DNA of 64,000 bases from JAUUSJ01 sp051880475. Its GTDB lineage: Bacteria; Bacillota; Clostridia; Lachnospirales; Lachnospiraceae. The stretch spans positions 62,001 to 126,000 of the forward strand of contig JBJEOA010000004.1 in the NCBI GenBank assembly GCA_051880475.1, read 5' to 3'. Below are positions 25,615 to 34,534 of this stretch, piece after piece. The stretch's first letter is position 1. Each line of letters begins with the position of its first letter. A program made the translations under genes and the position numbers. The notes beneath the pieces are model-generated. The model ran no database searches. It worked only from the letters and a program-made list of their open reading frames with translations, and had not been told where the DNA came from.

Positions 25615-26268
25615 CTAAATATATTGTAAAAATGCTGCGAGTTCCTCCACTGTCTCCACAATATAATCTGCTCCCGCTTTTTCTAATTCTTCCCTATCAC
25701 CATATCCATATAAAACACCTACACAGTCAATTCCCACTTCTTTTGCTCCAAGTACATCATGTTTTCTGTCCCCCACCATAAGAACTTCCTCTAAACTTTG
25801 TATTTGATAATTCGAAAGGGCGTAAGAAATGACTTCCGCCTTTCTCACTCTCTTTTCATCCATCGTTGCCCCAGCCACATAATCAAAATATTTATCTAAC
25901 TTAAAATACTCTAAAATTTGCTTTGCAAATTTTTCTGGCTTTGAAGTCGCCATTAAAATTTTTTTGCCACTTTCTTTTATATTTTTCAGCATTTCCTCTA
26001 TCCCGTCATAGACAATATTTTCAAACATCCCATAGACCGTATAATATTCTCTATAGTATTCAATTCCAAGTCTTGCTTTTTCTTCATCAAATCCGTAGTA
26101 TTTTTGAAAAGACTGAGCAAGAGGTGGTCCAATAAATTTATATAAATTTTCTTTCTTATCAAAAATGCCAAATTTATTTAATGCATATATGACAGAATTC
26201 GTAATTCCCTCTCCTGGGTCCGTAATTGTTCCATCTAAATCAAATAAAATATATTTATATTCTTTCAT
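25615..26268 (-). CDS. HAD-IA family phosphatase, phosphoglycolate phosphatase-like
   Basis: The protein (217 residues) has the nucleophile motif FDLDGTITD, motif II ATSKPEKFA, and VMVGDRKHDVLGAKEVG with the metal-binding Asp residues. The helical cap at residues 20-85 is of the subfamily I type. Related proteins act on phosphoglycolate, pyrophosphate or 5'-nucleotides; none of these can be chosen. The ATG at 26268 is better spaced from GAGGAAGG than the ATG two codons earlier. It lies 12 bases after the metallophosphoesterase gene, so they are probably co-transcribed. Confidence 0.88.
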   Translation of the reverse strand: MKEYKYILFDLDGTITDPGEGITNSVIYALNKFGIFDKKENLYKFIGPPLAQSFQKYYGFDEEKARLGIEYYREYYTVYGMFENIVYDGIEEMLKNIKESGKKILMATSKPEKFAKQILEYFKLDKYFDYVAGATMDEKRVRKAEVISYALSNYQIQSLEEVLMVGDRKHDVLGAKEVGIDCVGVLYGYGDREELEKAGADYIVETVEELAAFLQYI

Positions 26269-26280
26269 TTCCATCCTTCC

Positions 26281-26877
26281 TCACAACTTTTTCTCTCTAT
26301 AAAATGCAATCCATTCATCTAAAGATAATGGCTGATAATTACTATACATACAAAAGCAGTTTAACATATTACAAGGAATATATCTTCCATTATGAAGAGT
26401 ATCTCTTGTAATTTGCTGAAACTTCAAAACAAGTTGCTGATCTTTCGTATCATGCACATGTCCATAGAGCATATAAGTTCTAGGCTCACCATTTTTTAAA
26501 AGACGATACTGTCCATTATAGCAAAATACAGGATAATGACTCAAAATCACCTTTCTTCCATTATCATGAATCTCCGCATAGGGCAAAATCCATTCAAATC
26601 TTGAGGAATCAAATTTTTTATCTTTTACAAAATAATCATGATTTCCCTGAATTAAATATAATTTTCCGTTTAACTGTCTTAATATTTCATTCGTTTTTTC
26701 TCCTTTTTCATAAGAAAAATCTCCGAGAATAAAAACTTCATCCTTTTTTTTCACTTTTTTATTCCACTGAGAAATCATATAAGTATTCATCTGTTCCACT
26801 GTCTCAAATCCTCGATTGTCCATCTGTTTATTTAACGCTTCGTGAAAAAAATGCATATCTGAAATATAATAACGCAT
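26281..26877 (-). CDS. Calcineurin-like metallophosphoesterase
   Basis: The protein has the motifs of the family in order: YYISDMHFFH, LGDFSY, GNHDYF, ILSHYP and YGHVHD, which bind two metals. The length (about 198 residues) and the wide spacing at the C-terminus resemble small phosphoesterases of phage and clostridial type with unknown substrate. The ATG at 26877 has GGAGG five bases upstream; the TTG four codons earlier overlaps this site and is not the start. Confidence 0.88.
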   Translation of the reverse strand: MRYYISDMHFFHEALNKQMDNRGFETVEQMNTYMISQWNKKVKKKDEVFILGDFSYEKGEKTNEILRQLNGKLYLIQGNHDYFVKDKKFDSSRFEWILPYAEIHDNGRKVILSHYPVFCYNGQYRLLKNGEPRTYMLYGHVHDTKDQQLVLKFQQITRDTLHNGRYIPCNMLNCFCMYSNYQPLSLDEWIAFYREKKL

Positions 26878-26960
26878 TACTTCCTCCAATCTTTCTATTT
26901 ATCTATACGTGAATTACTTGGCAATTAGTCACCAGAAATTTTCGCCCAAAACTCTTAAAT

Positions 26961-27004
26961 AAAATTAAAATAGGCGGAAGAAAAATTCCGCCTATTTTAA
27001 TTTT
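26961..27004. terminator. Terminator of the hydrogenase operon
   Basis: AAAATTAAAATAGGCGGAA (26961-26979) has its exact reverse complement at 26986-27004, a 19-bp stem with a 6-base loop. It follows the hydA stop by about 100 bases on the minus strand. Confidence 0.75.
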
Positions 27005-27099
27005 GACTACTCTCACAGGCAAGCCTATGTTTTTTCGTCATAAAATTATACCGTAATATATTCTACTTGTCAATAAATTACTATCTTTTAGTCTATTTT

Positions 27100-28836
27100 T
27101 TAAAATCCTTCTTTTTTATGCTCTGTATGCAAAAGCATATGAGCTTTATGAGACGTCGGTTTTCCAAAGAATTTTTTGTACATCAGCTGTATATCTGGAT
27201 TTTCATGTGAAAAACGAAGTTGTGAGTCTCTATCTAAATTATAAAGTTCTTTTCCTCTTGTATACGCCATCTCAATTCCATCGTGAATTGGCTGACCACC
27301 GCCGCCAACACAACCTCCAGGACACGCCATTACTTCCACAAAGTCATAAGCTACCTCTCCTCGCTCAATACGATCTATTAACTTTCTCGCATTTCCAAGA
27401 CCGCTTACTACAGCCGTTCTTACTACAACATCTCCAATTCTAAACTCTGCTTCTTGTAGTCCATTATTCATATTAAATCCTTCACTGCGAACAGGAGTAA
27501 ATGCGTTTGTACTTGGATTTTCTCCTGTTATTAGGTAATAAGCAGAGCGAAGTGCCGCCTCCATTACGCCTCCTGTCACACCAAAGATAACTCCCGCTCC
27601 TGTATAGTCTTTCATTGGTCTATCCCCTTCGATATCTTCAAGATTTTTAGGACTAATATGGGCAGAACGAATCATTTTCACAAGTTCTCTCGTTGTTAAA
27701 ACTGCATCGATATCGTGACCTGCATATTCTTTATAGAATAATTCCATCTCTCTCTCACTCTTTTTTGCAACACAAGGCATAACAGAAACTGTATAAATAT
27801 TTTCTGGTTCTACCCCGATAATATCCGCAAAATACGTTTTCATAACAGCACCAAACATCTGCTGTGGAGATTTTGCAGTCGATAAACAATTTAATAAGTG
27901 AGGATACTGTGATTTTATAAAACGAAGCCATCCTGGACAACAGGAAGTAAACATCGGTCTATCCTTTAATTTTCCAGAAGTAAATCTCTCAATAAATTCT
28001 GTTCCTTCTTCCATAATTGTTAAATCTGCGGAAAAAGATGTGTCAAATACATAATCTACTCCCATTTTCTTTAGGGAATCTAAAATTTTTCCTACTGTTG
28101 CTTCAGAAGGCGAAAGATTCAACTCTTCTCCCCAAGCTGTGCGAACTGCTGGAGCAACTTGAGCCACTACAATTTTCTTTGGATCTGCAATTGCATCCCA
28201 AACTTTTTCTGTGTCATCCCTCTCTCTTAATGCACCGACTGGACAATGTGTGATACACTGTCCACAAAGAGAACAATTTGATTCCTCTATCGTTCTATGT
28301 TTTGATACATTGACTGTTGTTCTAGATCCAGTTCCTTCCAAATCCCACACATGAAGGTCTTGTACTTTATCACAAATTTGTACACATCTCATACATTTAA
28401 TACATTTTGAGCTATCTCGAATCAATGGAAACTCTTTATTCCAAGGCTTTTTCTCAAGCTCCGTTGAATATGGAATATCAATGATATTTAAGTCATTTGC
28501 AATCTGTTGCAACTTACAATTTCCACTTCTCGCACATAAAACACATTTACAGTCATGCTGAGACAAAAGAAGCTGTACTGTAGTTCTTCTATCTTTTCTT
28601 ACCTTTGGACTGTTTGTATAAATAACCATTCCCTCTTCTGCCACATTATTGCAGGCAGTTAATAATTTTTCTTTTCCCTCTAACTCTACGACACATACAC
28701 GACAAGCAGCAATTTCATTTATTCCTTTTAAATAGCAAAGGCTTGGAATTGGAATGCCGTTTTTTCTGGCAGCTTCCATAATAGTCGTATTTTCTTTTAC
28801 GCAAATTTGTTTTCCATCTATTGTAAAGTTTACCAT
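27100..28836 (-). CDS. hydA: [FeFe] hydrogenase, multi-cluster group A
   Basis: The 578-residue protein has a [2Fe-2S] domain (Cys34, 45, 48, 62), a His-Cys [4Fe-4S] site (His94, Cys98, 101, 107) and two [4Fe-4S] sites (Cys145, 148, 151, 155 and Cys188, 191, 194, 198). The H-cluster domain has TSCCPGW (297-303), MPCVAKKSE (353-361) and MACPGGCVGGGGQP. All H-cluster ligands are present, so it should be active in proton reduction or hydrogen uptake. It overlaps the upstream flavoprotein-like gene by 7 bases. A GltD-like partner is the feature used to define group A2 in HydDB. Maturases HydEFG are not in the window. Confidence 0.94.
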   Translation of the reverse strand: MVNFTIDGKQICVKENTTIMEAARKNGIPIPSLCYLKGINEIAACRVCVVELEGKEKLLTACNNVAEEGMVIYTNSPKVRKDRRTTVQLLLSQHDCKCVLCARSGNCKLQQIANDLNIIDIPYSTELEKKPWNKEFPLIRDSSKCIKCMRCVQICDKVQDLHVWDLEGTGSRTTVNVSKHRTIEESNCSLCGQCITHCPVGALRERDDTEKVWDAIADPKKIVVAQVAPAVRTAWGEELNLSPSEATVGKILDSLKKMGVDYVFDTSFSADLTIMEEGTEFIERFTSGKLKDRPMFTSCCPGWLRFIKSQYPHLLNCLSTAKSPQQMFGAVMKTYFADIIGVEPENIYTVSVMPCVAKKSEREMELFYKEYAGHDIDAVLTTRELVKMIRSAHISPKNLEDIEGDRPMKDYTGAGVIFGVTGGVMEAALRSAYYLITGENPSTNAFTPVRSEGFNMNNGLQEAEFRIGDVVVRTAVVSGLGNARKLIDRIERGEVAYDFVEVMACPGGCVGGGGQPIHDGIEMAYTRGKELYNLDRDSQLRFSHENPDIQLMYKKFFGKPTSHKAHMLLHTEHKKEGF

Positions 28837-30662
28837 TGTCTCTCACGACCTCCTTTAAAAATTCCATAACCGAAGTGATCACAGCGCAGACATCTAGAAG
28901 CCTCTTGTTTTGCTTCTTTTTCTGTCATACAGTTTTCTACTCCTTCGAAATCTAATACCCTCTCACAGGCTTCTCTCTCTGTCAAATTTACTCTTCCGCA
29001 AGGAACTTTATCTTCGTAGCTTGCCTCTGGAATCTCTACATCGCAAGAAATTTCATGGTGATATCCTAAATATTCATCGATATTAGCTGCTACTACCTTT
29101 GCCGCCGCAATCGCACTAATTACTGTTGAAGGACCACTTGCACAGTCTCCACCTGCAAATACACCTTTCATATTTTCAAAAGCACCTGTACTCTTTGTCA
29201 CAATTTTTCCTCTTGCAACTGGAATTCCAGCTTCCTCAAAATGCTTTGTCTCAATATTTTGACCAATTGCCATAACAAGGAAATCACAAGGAATATAAAT
29301 ATCTTCTTCTCCTGTTGGTTTTACACTTGCTCTTCCATTTTTAATCGTACTAATCATCTGTGGAGTTACATAAACTCCTTTTACATGATTATTCTCATCG
29401 ACATCTATCGCTGCTGGAGCTTTTAAAGTCTGAAGCTCAATTCCCTCTGCAACAGCTCCTTCTATCTCTGCTGGGAGTGCCGTCATATCTGCAACTCTTC
29501 TTCTATATACAATGCTTACTTTTTTCGCACCAAGTCTCTTCGCAGTACGAACTGCATCCATAGATACATTTCCTCCTCCGATAACTGCAACCTCTTTTCC
29601 AGTTAAATCCATAATTTCTTGTTTTCCAACATTTCGAAGAAATTGTACTGCTGACATTACACCCTCGGCATTTTCTCCCTCTAATCCTAATTTCTTATCT
29701 GTACTTGCACCAATTGTAATCAAAACTGCGTCATACTGTTCTCTAAGTTCTTGAATTGTAATATCTTGTCCAATCTTTAATCCATGTTTTACTTCCACAC
29801 CCGTCTTTAAGATTGCCTCAATATCTTGGTCTAACCTCTCTTTTGGAAGACGGTAATTTGGAATACCATATCGAAGCATTCCTCCAAGTTTTGGAAGCAT
29901 TTCATAAATAGTAACTTGATGTCCCATAAGCTGCAAATAATATGCCGCACTCATACCGCCAGGTCCGCCACCTAAGACTGCAACCGTTTTTCCTGTGCTT
30001 GGTGCACATTTTGGAGGTTCTACCTCGCCTGCAAAATCTGCTGCCACTCTCTTAAGACCACGGATATTAATGGAATCATCCATCATATTTCTTCGACATC
30101 TCGCCTCACATGGATGCTCACAAATAAATCCACAAGTTGTTGGAAATGGATTATCCTTACGAATAAGACGAATAGCATCTTTATATCTTCCCTCACGAAC
30201 AAGAGCTATGTATCCAGGAATATCTACTCTTGCTGGACAAAGAGCCACACAAGGAACTGGCTGACTATACTGACAAGTACAGCGACCTTTCACAATATGC
30301 TCTATATAATCTTCTCGATACCCAATTACTCCTTTATACACCATATTGGCAGCTTCATATCCTATCGCACAGTCCGCCGAATTCATAATCGCAATAGAAG
30401 TATCTTCTATTATCTTTAATGTGTCTAATGTGGCATTTCCATCTAATACATCTGTAATCAAATTTTTCAACTGACCAAGTCCTACTCGACATGGAACACA
30501 TTTTCCACAAGTTTGTGCATGACATAACTCTAAAAATGCTCTAGACATATCTACAGGACAAAGCCCTGGAGGACTTGATTCTATTCTTCTTTCTAAGTCT
30601 TTATAGAGTCCTTCCATTACAATCTTAGCTCTATTGGGCAAAACAATTTCTAATCTACTCAT
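28830..30662 (-). CDS. NuoF-type Fe-S / GltD-type NAD(P)-dependent oxidoreductase fusion
   Basis: The 610-residue protein starts with a NuoF C-terminal-like domain with the CGKCVPCRVG motif (Cys52, 55, 58 and Cys98), which binds a [4Fe-4S] cluster. A GltD-like part follows, with Cys-rich motifs (Cys128-142 and Cys177-189), the FAD-binding VLGGGPGGMSAA (229-240), a second nucleotide site VIGGGNVSMD, and the end motif GVFAGGDCASG. The likely role is to pass electrons between NAD(P)H and the clusters of HydA. It lacks the N-terminal FMN-binding half of NuoF and is not a glutamate synthase large subunit. It is the first gene of the operon. Confidence 0.88.
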   Translation of the reverse strand: MSRLEIVLPNRAKIVMEGLYKDLERRIESSPPGLCPVDMSRAFLELCHAQTCGKCVPCRVGLGQLKNLITDVLDGNATLDTLKIIEDTSIAIMNSADCAIGYEAANMVYKGVIGYREDYIEHIVKGRCTCQYSQPVPCVALCPARVDIPGYIALVREGRYKDAIRLIRKDNPFPTTCGFICEHPCEARCRRNMMDDSINIRGLKRVAADFAGEVEPPKCAPSTGKTVAVLGGGPGGMSAAYYLQLMGHQVTIYEMLPKLGGMLRYGIPNYRLPKERLDQDIEAILKTGVEVKHGLKIGQDITIQELREQYDAVLITIGASTDKKLGLEGENAEGVMSAVQFLRNVGKQEIMDLTGKEVAVIGGGNVSMDAVRTAKRLGAKKVSIVYRRRVADMTALPAEIEGAVAEGIELQTLKAPAAIDVDENNHVKGVYVTPQMISTIKNGRASVKPTGEEDIYIPCDFLVMAIGQNIETKHFEEAGIPVARGKIVTKSTGAFENMKGVFAGGDCASGPSTVISAIAAAKVVAANIDEYLGYHHEISCDVEIPEASYEDKVPCGRVNLTEREACERVLDFEGVENCMTEKEAKQEASRCLRCDHFGYGIFKGGRERQW

Positions 30663-30729
30663 AATTTTCCCCTTTTCCTTTCTGTTTTTCTTCTCTCCAT
30701 TGACCGATATCTTTATGTGTTGACATTAT

Positions 30730-30775
30730 TATGAACGAAAGTTAATTATACTTCGTCATTAAACTTTCGTTCATA
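30730..30775 (-). promoter_or_regulatory. Stem-loop in the hydrogenase operon leader
   Basis: TATGAACGAAAGTT (30730-30743) and AACTTTCGTTCATA (30762-30775) are exact reverse complements with an 18-base loop. It lies 68 bases upstream of the first gene, inside the predicted leader. No T-run follows on the minus strand, so it is not a normal terminator. Confidence 0.55.
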
Positions 30776-30870
30776 GATTCTTTTTGGCGTCTTCTCATGA
30801 ATGTAGACCGAAAACATAGAAATTGTATCTTTGGGGCTTCTCTATAAAAATTCTAGTTTCTTTCCATTGA

Positions 30871-30917
30871 TGAGAATTAATATTCATTATTATAACGACA
30901 CATTTCTTATTTAGCAA
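30871..30917 (-). promoter_or_regulatory. Promoter and possible operator of the hydrogenase operon
   Basis: On the minus strand TTGCTA (30912-30917), a 17-bp spacer and TATAAT (30889-30894) form a good promoter. The imperfect palindrome TGAGAATTAATATTCA (30871-30886) covers the expected transcription start, the position of a repressor site. The leader is about 220 bases. Confidence 0.6.
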
Positions 30918-31361
30918 GTGTTTTTTTCTGTTTTTTTAATAAAATTTATTTTATTAACTATACAATTGTCATTATTTTCTCCTTGTGATACGATATTTTG
31001 ATATAATTTTAACAATTTTAATCCATTCTCTCTCTTAATATTTTATTTTATTTTTTACATCTTTTTGTAAAATCAAAAGTATTTCCTCTCTTTTCTTTTT
31101 TGTCTAAATTTTTCTGAAAATATATTCTTTTTTTAATATTTTATTTTCTTCTCTTTCCCTTTCTTCTTGCTTATAGAAATGTCCAAATTGTATTTTTTTT
31201 CACACAGTTTTGATATTCTCTTAACAAGTTTTATATTCATAAACTTTACAATTTTAAAAGGATTGCTTTACCAAAATTTAATTTTATGTTATACTTTTAA
31301 AAACAAAATTCAAAACGGAGTTCTGTTTCAACAACTTACAAAAAATTTAGTAAAGTGAGGT
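30918..31361. other. AT-rich intergenic region upstream of the DtxR-type gene
   Basis: No gene is supported; the ORF at 31167-31358 has no ribosome binding site and an AT-driven composition. A promoter for the regulator lies at 31267-31295: TTTACC, a 17-bp spacer and TATACT. Confidence 0.45.
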
Positions 31362-31739
31362 GTGAATATAAATATGATGCATGTAAATGAATCTGCTGAA
31401 AATTATTTAGAAACAATTCTTATTCTAAGCCAAAAACTTCCCGTTGTTCGCTCTGTCGATATTGCTAATGAGCTAGGTTTTAAAAAATCCAGCGTCAGTA
31501 TTGGAATGAAAAATCTTCGTCAAAAAAATTATATTACGGTGACAGACGCTGGTTTTATTTATTTGACAGAAGAAGGAAAATCAATTGCTGAAATGATTTA
31601 TGAGCGACATAAATTTCTCTCATCTTGGCTGATTAGCTTAGGAGTAGACCCAACAATTGCATCGGAAGATGCTTGTAAAATCGAACATGTTATTAGCAAA
31701 GAAAGTTTCGCTGCGATTAAGAATAATATCGAACCATAG
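31362..31739 (+). CDS. DtxR/MntR family metal-dependent repressor
   Basis: The protein (125 residues from the GTG at 31362, or 121 from the ATG at 31374) has the winged helix (VRSVDIANELGFKKSSVSIGMKNL) and the short dimerisation domain of MntR-length proteins, without an SH3-like third domain. Residues at the metal site are Asn14, Glu17, His83, Cys105, Glu108 and His109. The CKIEH order matches the Cys-x-x-Glu-His of DtxR rather than the Glu-x-x-Glu-His of MntR, suggesting iron rather than manganese. It is divergent from the hydrogenase operon. Confidence 0.85.
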   Translation: MNINMMHVNESAENYLETILILSQKLPVVRSVDIANELGFKKSSVSIGMKNLRQKNYITVTDAGFIYLTEEGKSIAEMIYERHKFLSSWLISLGVDPTIASEDACKIEHVISKESFAAIKNNIEP

Positions 31740-31749
31740 ATATAGATAA

Positions 31750-31803
31750 AAAAAGATGAAATTATATTAATATTTCGAAACATTAATATAATTTCATCTT
31801 TTT
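31750..31803. terminator. Bidirectional terminator with a 22-bp stem
   Basis: The arms 31750-31771 and 31782-31803 are exact reverse complements (each contains GATGAAATTATATTAAT) with a 10-base loop and A/T tracts at both ends. It separates the DtxR-type gene and the PAP2 gene, which converge. Confidence 0.8.
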
Positions 31804-31808
31804 CTTAC

Positions 31809-32501
31809 CTAATTTAATTGATTGCTATATTTTTTCTTAACTCTCTTCTTCATATAAAGATTAGGCTCTACACTCCACTGTTCTCTATAGAGGAATAGGT
31901 TCATCACTTTTGCTAATACCATCGCCGCAATCACATCTATAATAGAATGTTGCTTTAATAACATTGTTGACATAATAATCAAACTTGCCCAAATGATACT
32001 AATACAACAAATGCCCCGATTTTCTCTTAAATTCTTATCGTGTAAAACAATGGTATTCATCATTATCGATACGTACACATGTAAACTTGGAAGAACATTT
32101 GTCGGCGTATCAATCTGATAAAGCCACTTTACAGCTGTCACAAAAATATTATTTCTCGCAAAAACTTCTGGTCGTAAGTCCTGTGCATTTGGGAAAATAA
32201 ATGAGATAAATAAAAAAATACTTGTACCTACCACCATACTAATAACCGCAGATTTAAAACTATCTGAACCTTGCCAAGTCCATGTCACATAAAACAAAAT
32301 AATTCCCACATATAAAAACCAGCTAAAATATGGCACAATAAAAAATTCACAAAATGGAATCTTCTCATCTAAACTTGTGTGAATGATATGAAGACCTGGA
32401 CCTGTTCGTATTTTCTCTAAAAGTGAAAAAAAACCTGTATACAAAATACCATATATTAAAAACCAGATTCGATATTTATCAATCCGTATATCTAATTTCA
32501 T
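31809..32501 (-). CDS. PAP2-family membrane phosphatase
   Basis: The 230-residue protein has about six membrane helices and the PAP2 signature motifs VLPSLHVYVS and KQHSIIDVIAA, whose two His residues and the Asp form the active site. The first motif (KxxxxxxRP) is weak. Such enzymes remove phosphate from lipid phosphates such as undecaprenyl pyrophosphate or phosphatidic acid. The gene is monocistronic with AGGAAAGGGG upstream. Confidence 0.85.
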   Translation of the reverse strand: MKLDIRIDKYRIWFLIYGILYTGFFSLLEKIRTGPGLHIIHTSLDEKIPFCEFFIVPYFSWFLYVGIILFYVTWTWQGSDSFKSAVISMVVGTSIFLFISFIFPNAQDLRPEVFARNNIFVTAVKWLYQIDTPTNVLPSLHVYVSIMMNTIVLHDKNLRENRGICCISIIWASLIIMSTMLLKQHSIIDVIAAMVLAKVMNLFLYREQWSVEPNLYMKKRVKKKYSNQLN

Positions 32502-32809
32502 CTAATTTACCCCTTTCCTATACCTTTTTAACATCTTATACGATTTTATTTTGAAAATCAAGATTATCTTTCTTACAATTCTTTTTCAATTATATAGCTT
32601 TTTTTGGGTTATTTTCCTATTTTTTCTTTTAGAATAAATTTATATATCGTTTTATTCTATCTTCCAACTAATATTATTAGTATAACACGCTAGTCATCAG
32701 TTAAATACTTTTTATATGAGTACAAAAAACTAAGAAATGCAGTAAAATATAAATTATATAAGTTTTTTCACTTAATTTTTTTGCAAACTTTAAGATAAGG
32801 AGAATTAAA
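32502..32809. other. Divergent intergenic region, PAP2 / XRE
   Basis: No gene is seen. A plausible leftward promoter is TTGATT (32556-32561), 17 bp, TAAGAT (32533-32538). The XRE start is preceded by AAGGAG; its own promoter is not clear. Confidence 0.4.
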
Positions 32810-33217
32810 ATGAATAAAATCAGAGAACTAAGAACTTCTCGCGGACTCTCTCAAAAAGATTTAGGCTCAATTATTAATGTAAGTCAACAGACAATCAGCA
32901 GGTATGAACAGACAAATTCTAATATTCCAAATGATGTTCTTATTAAATTATCTCAATTTTTTCAAATTTCTATCGAGTATCTGCTAGCAAAAAATCCTGA
33001 ACCTAAATATAATACTCGTGTCACAGAATCTTTTCGAAAGAAGGATAATATTTTAGATTTATACCAAAGCTTAGATGAAATAAATCAACAAACTATGCTT
33101 TTACTTGGCAATAGACTACTAGACGTTCAAACCCATTTAAATACAGAAATAGGAAATTTAAAAAAAGAGCTGACAGAAGAAATTTATTCCGAGTATATTA
33201 ATAAATATCATATATAA
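32810..33217 (+). CDS. XRE-family helix-turn-helix regulator
   Basis: The 135-residue protein has a Cro/CI-type helix-turn-helix at residues 1-60 (IRELRTSRGLSQKDLGSIIN, then VSQQTISRYEQ) and a helical C-terminal part that probably dimerises. There is no peptidase or ligand domain. Its neighbours give no phage or toxin context, so it is probably a chromosomal regulator. Targets are unknown. Confidence 0.85.
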   Translation: MNKIRELRTSRGLSQKDLGSIINVSQQTISRYEQTNSNIPNDVLIKLSQFFQISIEYLLAKNPEPKYNTRVTESFRKKDNILDLYQSLDEINQQTMLLLGNRLLDVQTHLNTEIGNLKKELTEEIYSEYINKYHI

Positions 33218-33223
33218 TGATGT

Positions 33224-33246
33224 TTGGGTCAAAAAGTATTTTCCCA
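33224..33246 (+). repeat. TTGGG...CCCA intergenic motif, copy 1
   Basis: TTGGGTCAAAAAGTATTTT followed by CCCA lies between the XRE gene and glgC. A closely similar stretch is at 40405-40432 upstream of the DUF389 gene. The ends TGGG/CCCA can pair. Role unknown. Confidence 0.35.
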
Positions 33247-33393
33247 TCTGTATTCTAAATTTGATATTGTAAGAGTTTCCTATATACTATGTAATTTTAC
33301 AAAAAAAAATTAATATTTTTTACAAAAATATATGGAAAAATTTTATAGAACGTTGTATAATATATATTACCAATATGAAAGAGAGGACTCACT

Positions 33394-34533
33394 ATGAAAC
33401 AAAATAATATGTTAGCTATGATTTTAGCTGGTGGCCGCGGTTCTCGTCTCCATGACTTAACCAATAAAGTTGCTAAACCAGCTGTTTCATATGGTGGAAA
33501 ATATCGTATCATCGACTTTCCACTAAGTAACTGTGCAAACAGTGGTATCGACGTTGTCGGTGTCTTGACACAGTATGAATCTGTATTACTTAACAGCTAT
33601 GTTGCTGCTGGACGCCGTTGGGGCTTAGACGCTAAGGATAGTGGTGTATTTGTATTACCACCACGCGAGAAAGCTGACGCTGACTTAGATGTTTACCGCG
33701 GTACTGCTGACGCTATTACTCAAAATATCGATTTTATCGACTCTTATGATCCTGAGTATCTTTTAATACTCTCTGGTGACCATATTTACAAAATGAACTA
33801 TGATAAGATGCTTGATTATCATAAAGAGCATAATGCAGATGTAACAATTGCTGTAATTCCTGTTCCTTGGGACGAGGCTCCTCGTTTTGGTATCATGAAT
33901 ACAGATGATACAGGACGTATTATGGAGTTTGAAGAAAAACCTGCAGAGCCTAAGAGTAATCTTGCTTCTATGGGTATTTACATATTCAACTGGAAATTAC
34001 TTAGAGAAATGTTAATTGCAGACAAAGATGTAGAAAATTCAAGCCATGACTTTGGTAAAGATATCATTCCTGCTCTTCTTAACAATAATAAAGTTCTTTG
34101 TGCATGGAGATTTGAGGGATACTGGAAAGATGTTGGAACAATCGACTCTCTTTGGGAAGCTAATATGGACCTTCTTGCTAAAGACAATGCTCTTGATTTG
34201 AGCGATCCTACTTGGAAGATTTATACAGAAGATCCTACAACTTTACCTCATTATATTTCTGGCGAAGCTAGTATCAAGAACGCATTTATCAACCAAGGAT
34301 GTATTGTTGAAGGTGAAGTTAAAAATTCTGTATTATTTACAGGTGCAAAAGTTGGCGTTGGTGCAAAGATTATTGACTCTGTTCTTATGCCAGGTGTAGT
34401 TGTAGAGGCTGGTGCTAGCGTTACTCGTGCTTTAGTAGCTGACAATGTTAAAATCAGTGCTAACGCAGTTGTTGGTTCCGCCGACAGTGAACACATTGAA
34501 CTTGTAGCGAAAAATGTAAAGGAGGTAGAATAA
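33394..34533 (+). CDS. glgC: Glucose-1-phosphate adenylyltransferase, catalytic subunit
   Basis: The 379-residue protein makes ADP-glucose for glycogen synthesis. It has the nucleotide-binding LAGGRGSRLHDLT near the N-terminus, the YRGTADAI segment, the LILSGDHIYKMNY motif and FEEKP with the glucose-phosphate Lys, then a left-handed beta-helix C-terminal domain. It is followed after one base by glgD. Synonymous codon choice is richer in GGT, GCT and CGT than its neighbours, as expected for a well-expressed gene. glgA, glgB and glgP are not in the window. Confidence 0.96.
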   Translation: MKQNNMLAMILAGGRGSRLHDLTNKVAKPAVSYGGKYRIIDFPLSNCANSGIDVVGVLTQYESVLLNSYVAAGRRWGLDAKDSGVFVLPPREKADADLDVYRGTADAITQNIDFIDSYDPEYLLILSGDHIYKMNYDKMLDYHKEHNADVTIAVIPVPWDEAPRFGIMNTDDTGRIMEFEEKPAEPKSNLASMGIYIFNWKLLREMLIADKDVENSSHDFGKDIIPALLNNNKVLCAWRFEGYWKDVGTIDSLWEANMDLLAKDNALDLSDPTWKIYTEDPTTLPHYISGEASIKNAFINQGCIVEGEVKNSVLFTGAKVGVGAKIIDSVLMPGVVVEAGASVTRALVADNVKISANAVVGSADSEHIELVAKNVKEVE

Positions 34534-34534
34534 T

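Noticed and set aside
31362..31739. Truncated DtxR pseudogene
   Set aside because: The length looks short for DtxR but matches MntR-type two-domain proteins; HTH and metal ligands are all in frame, and a terminator follows.
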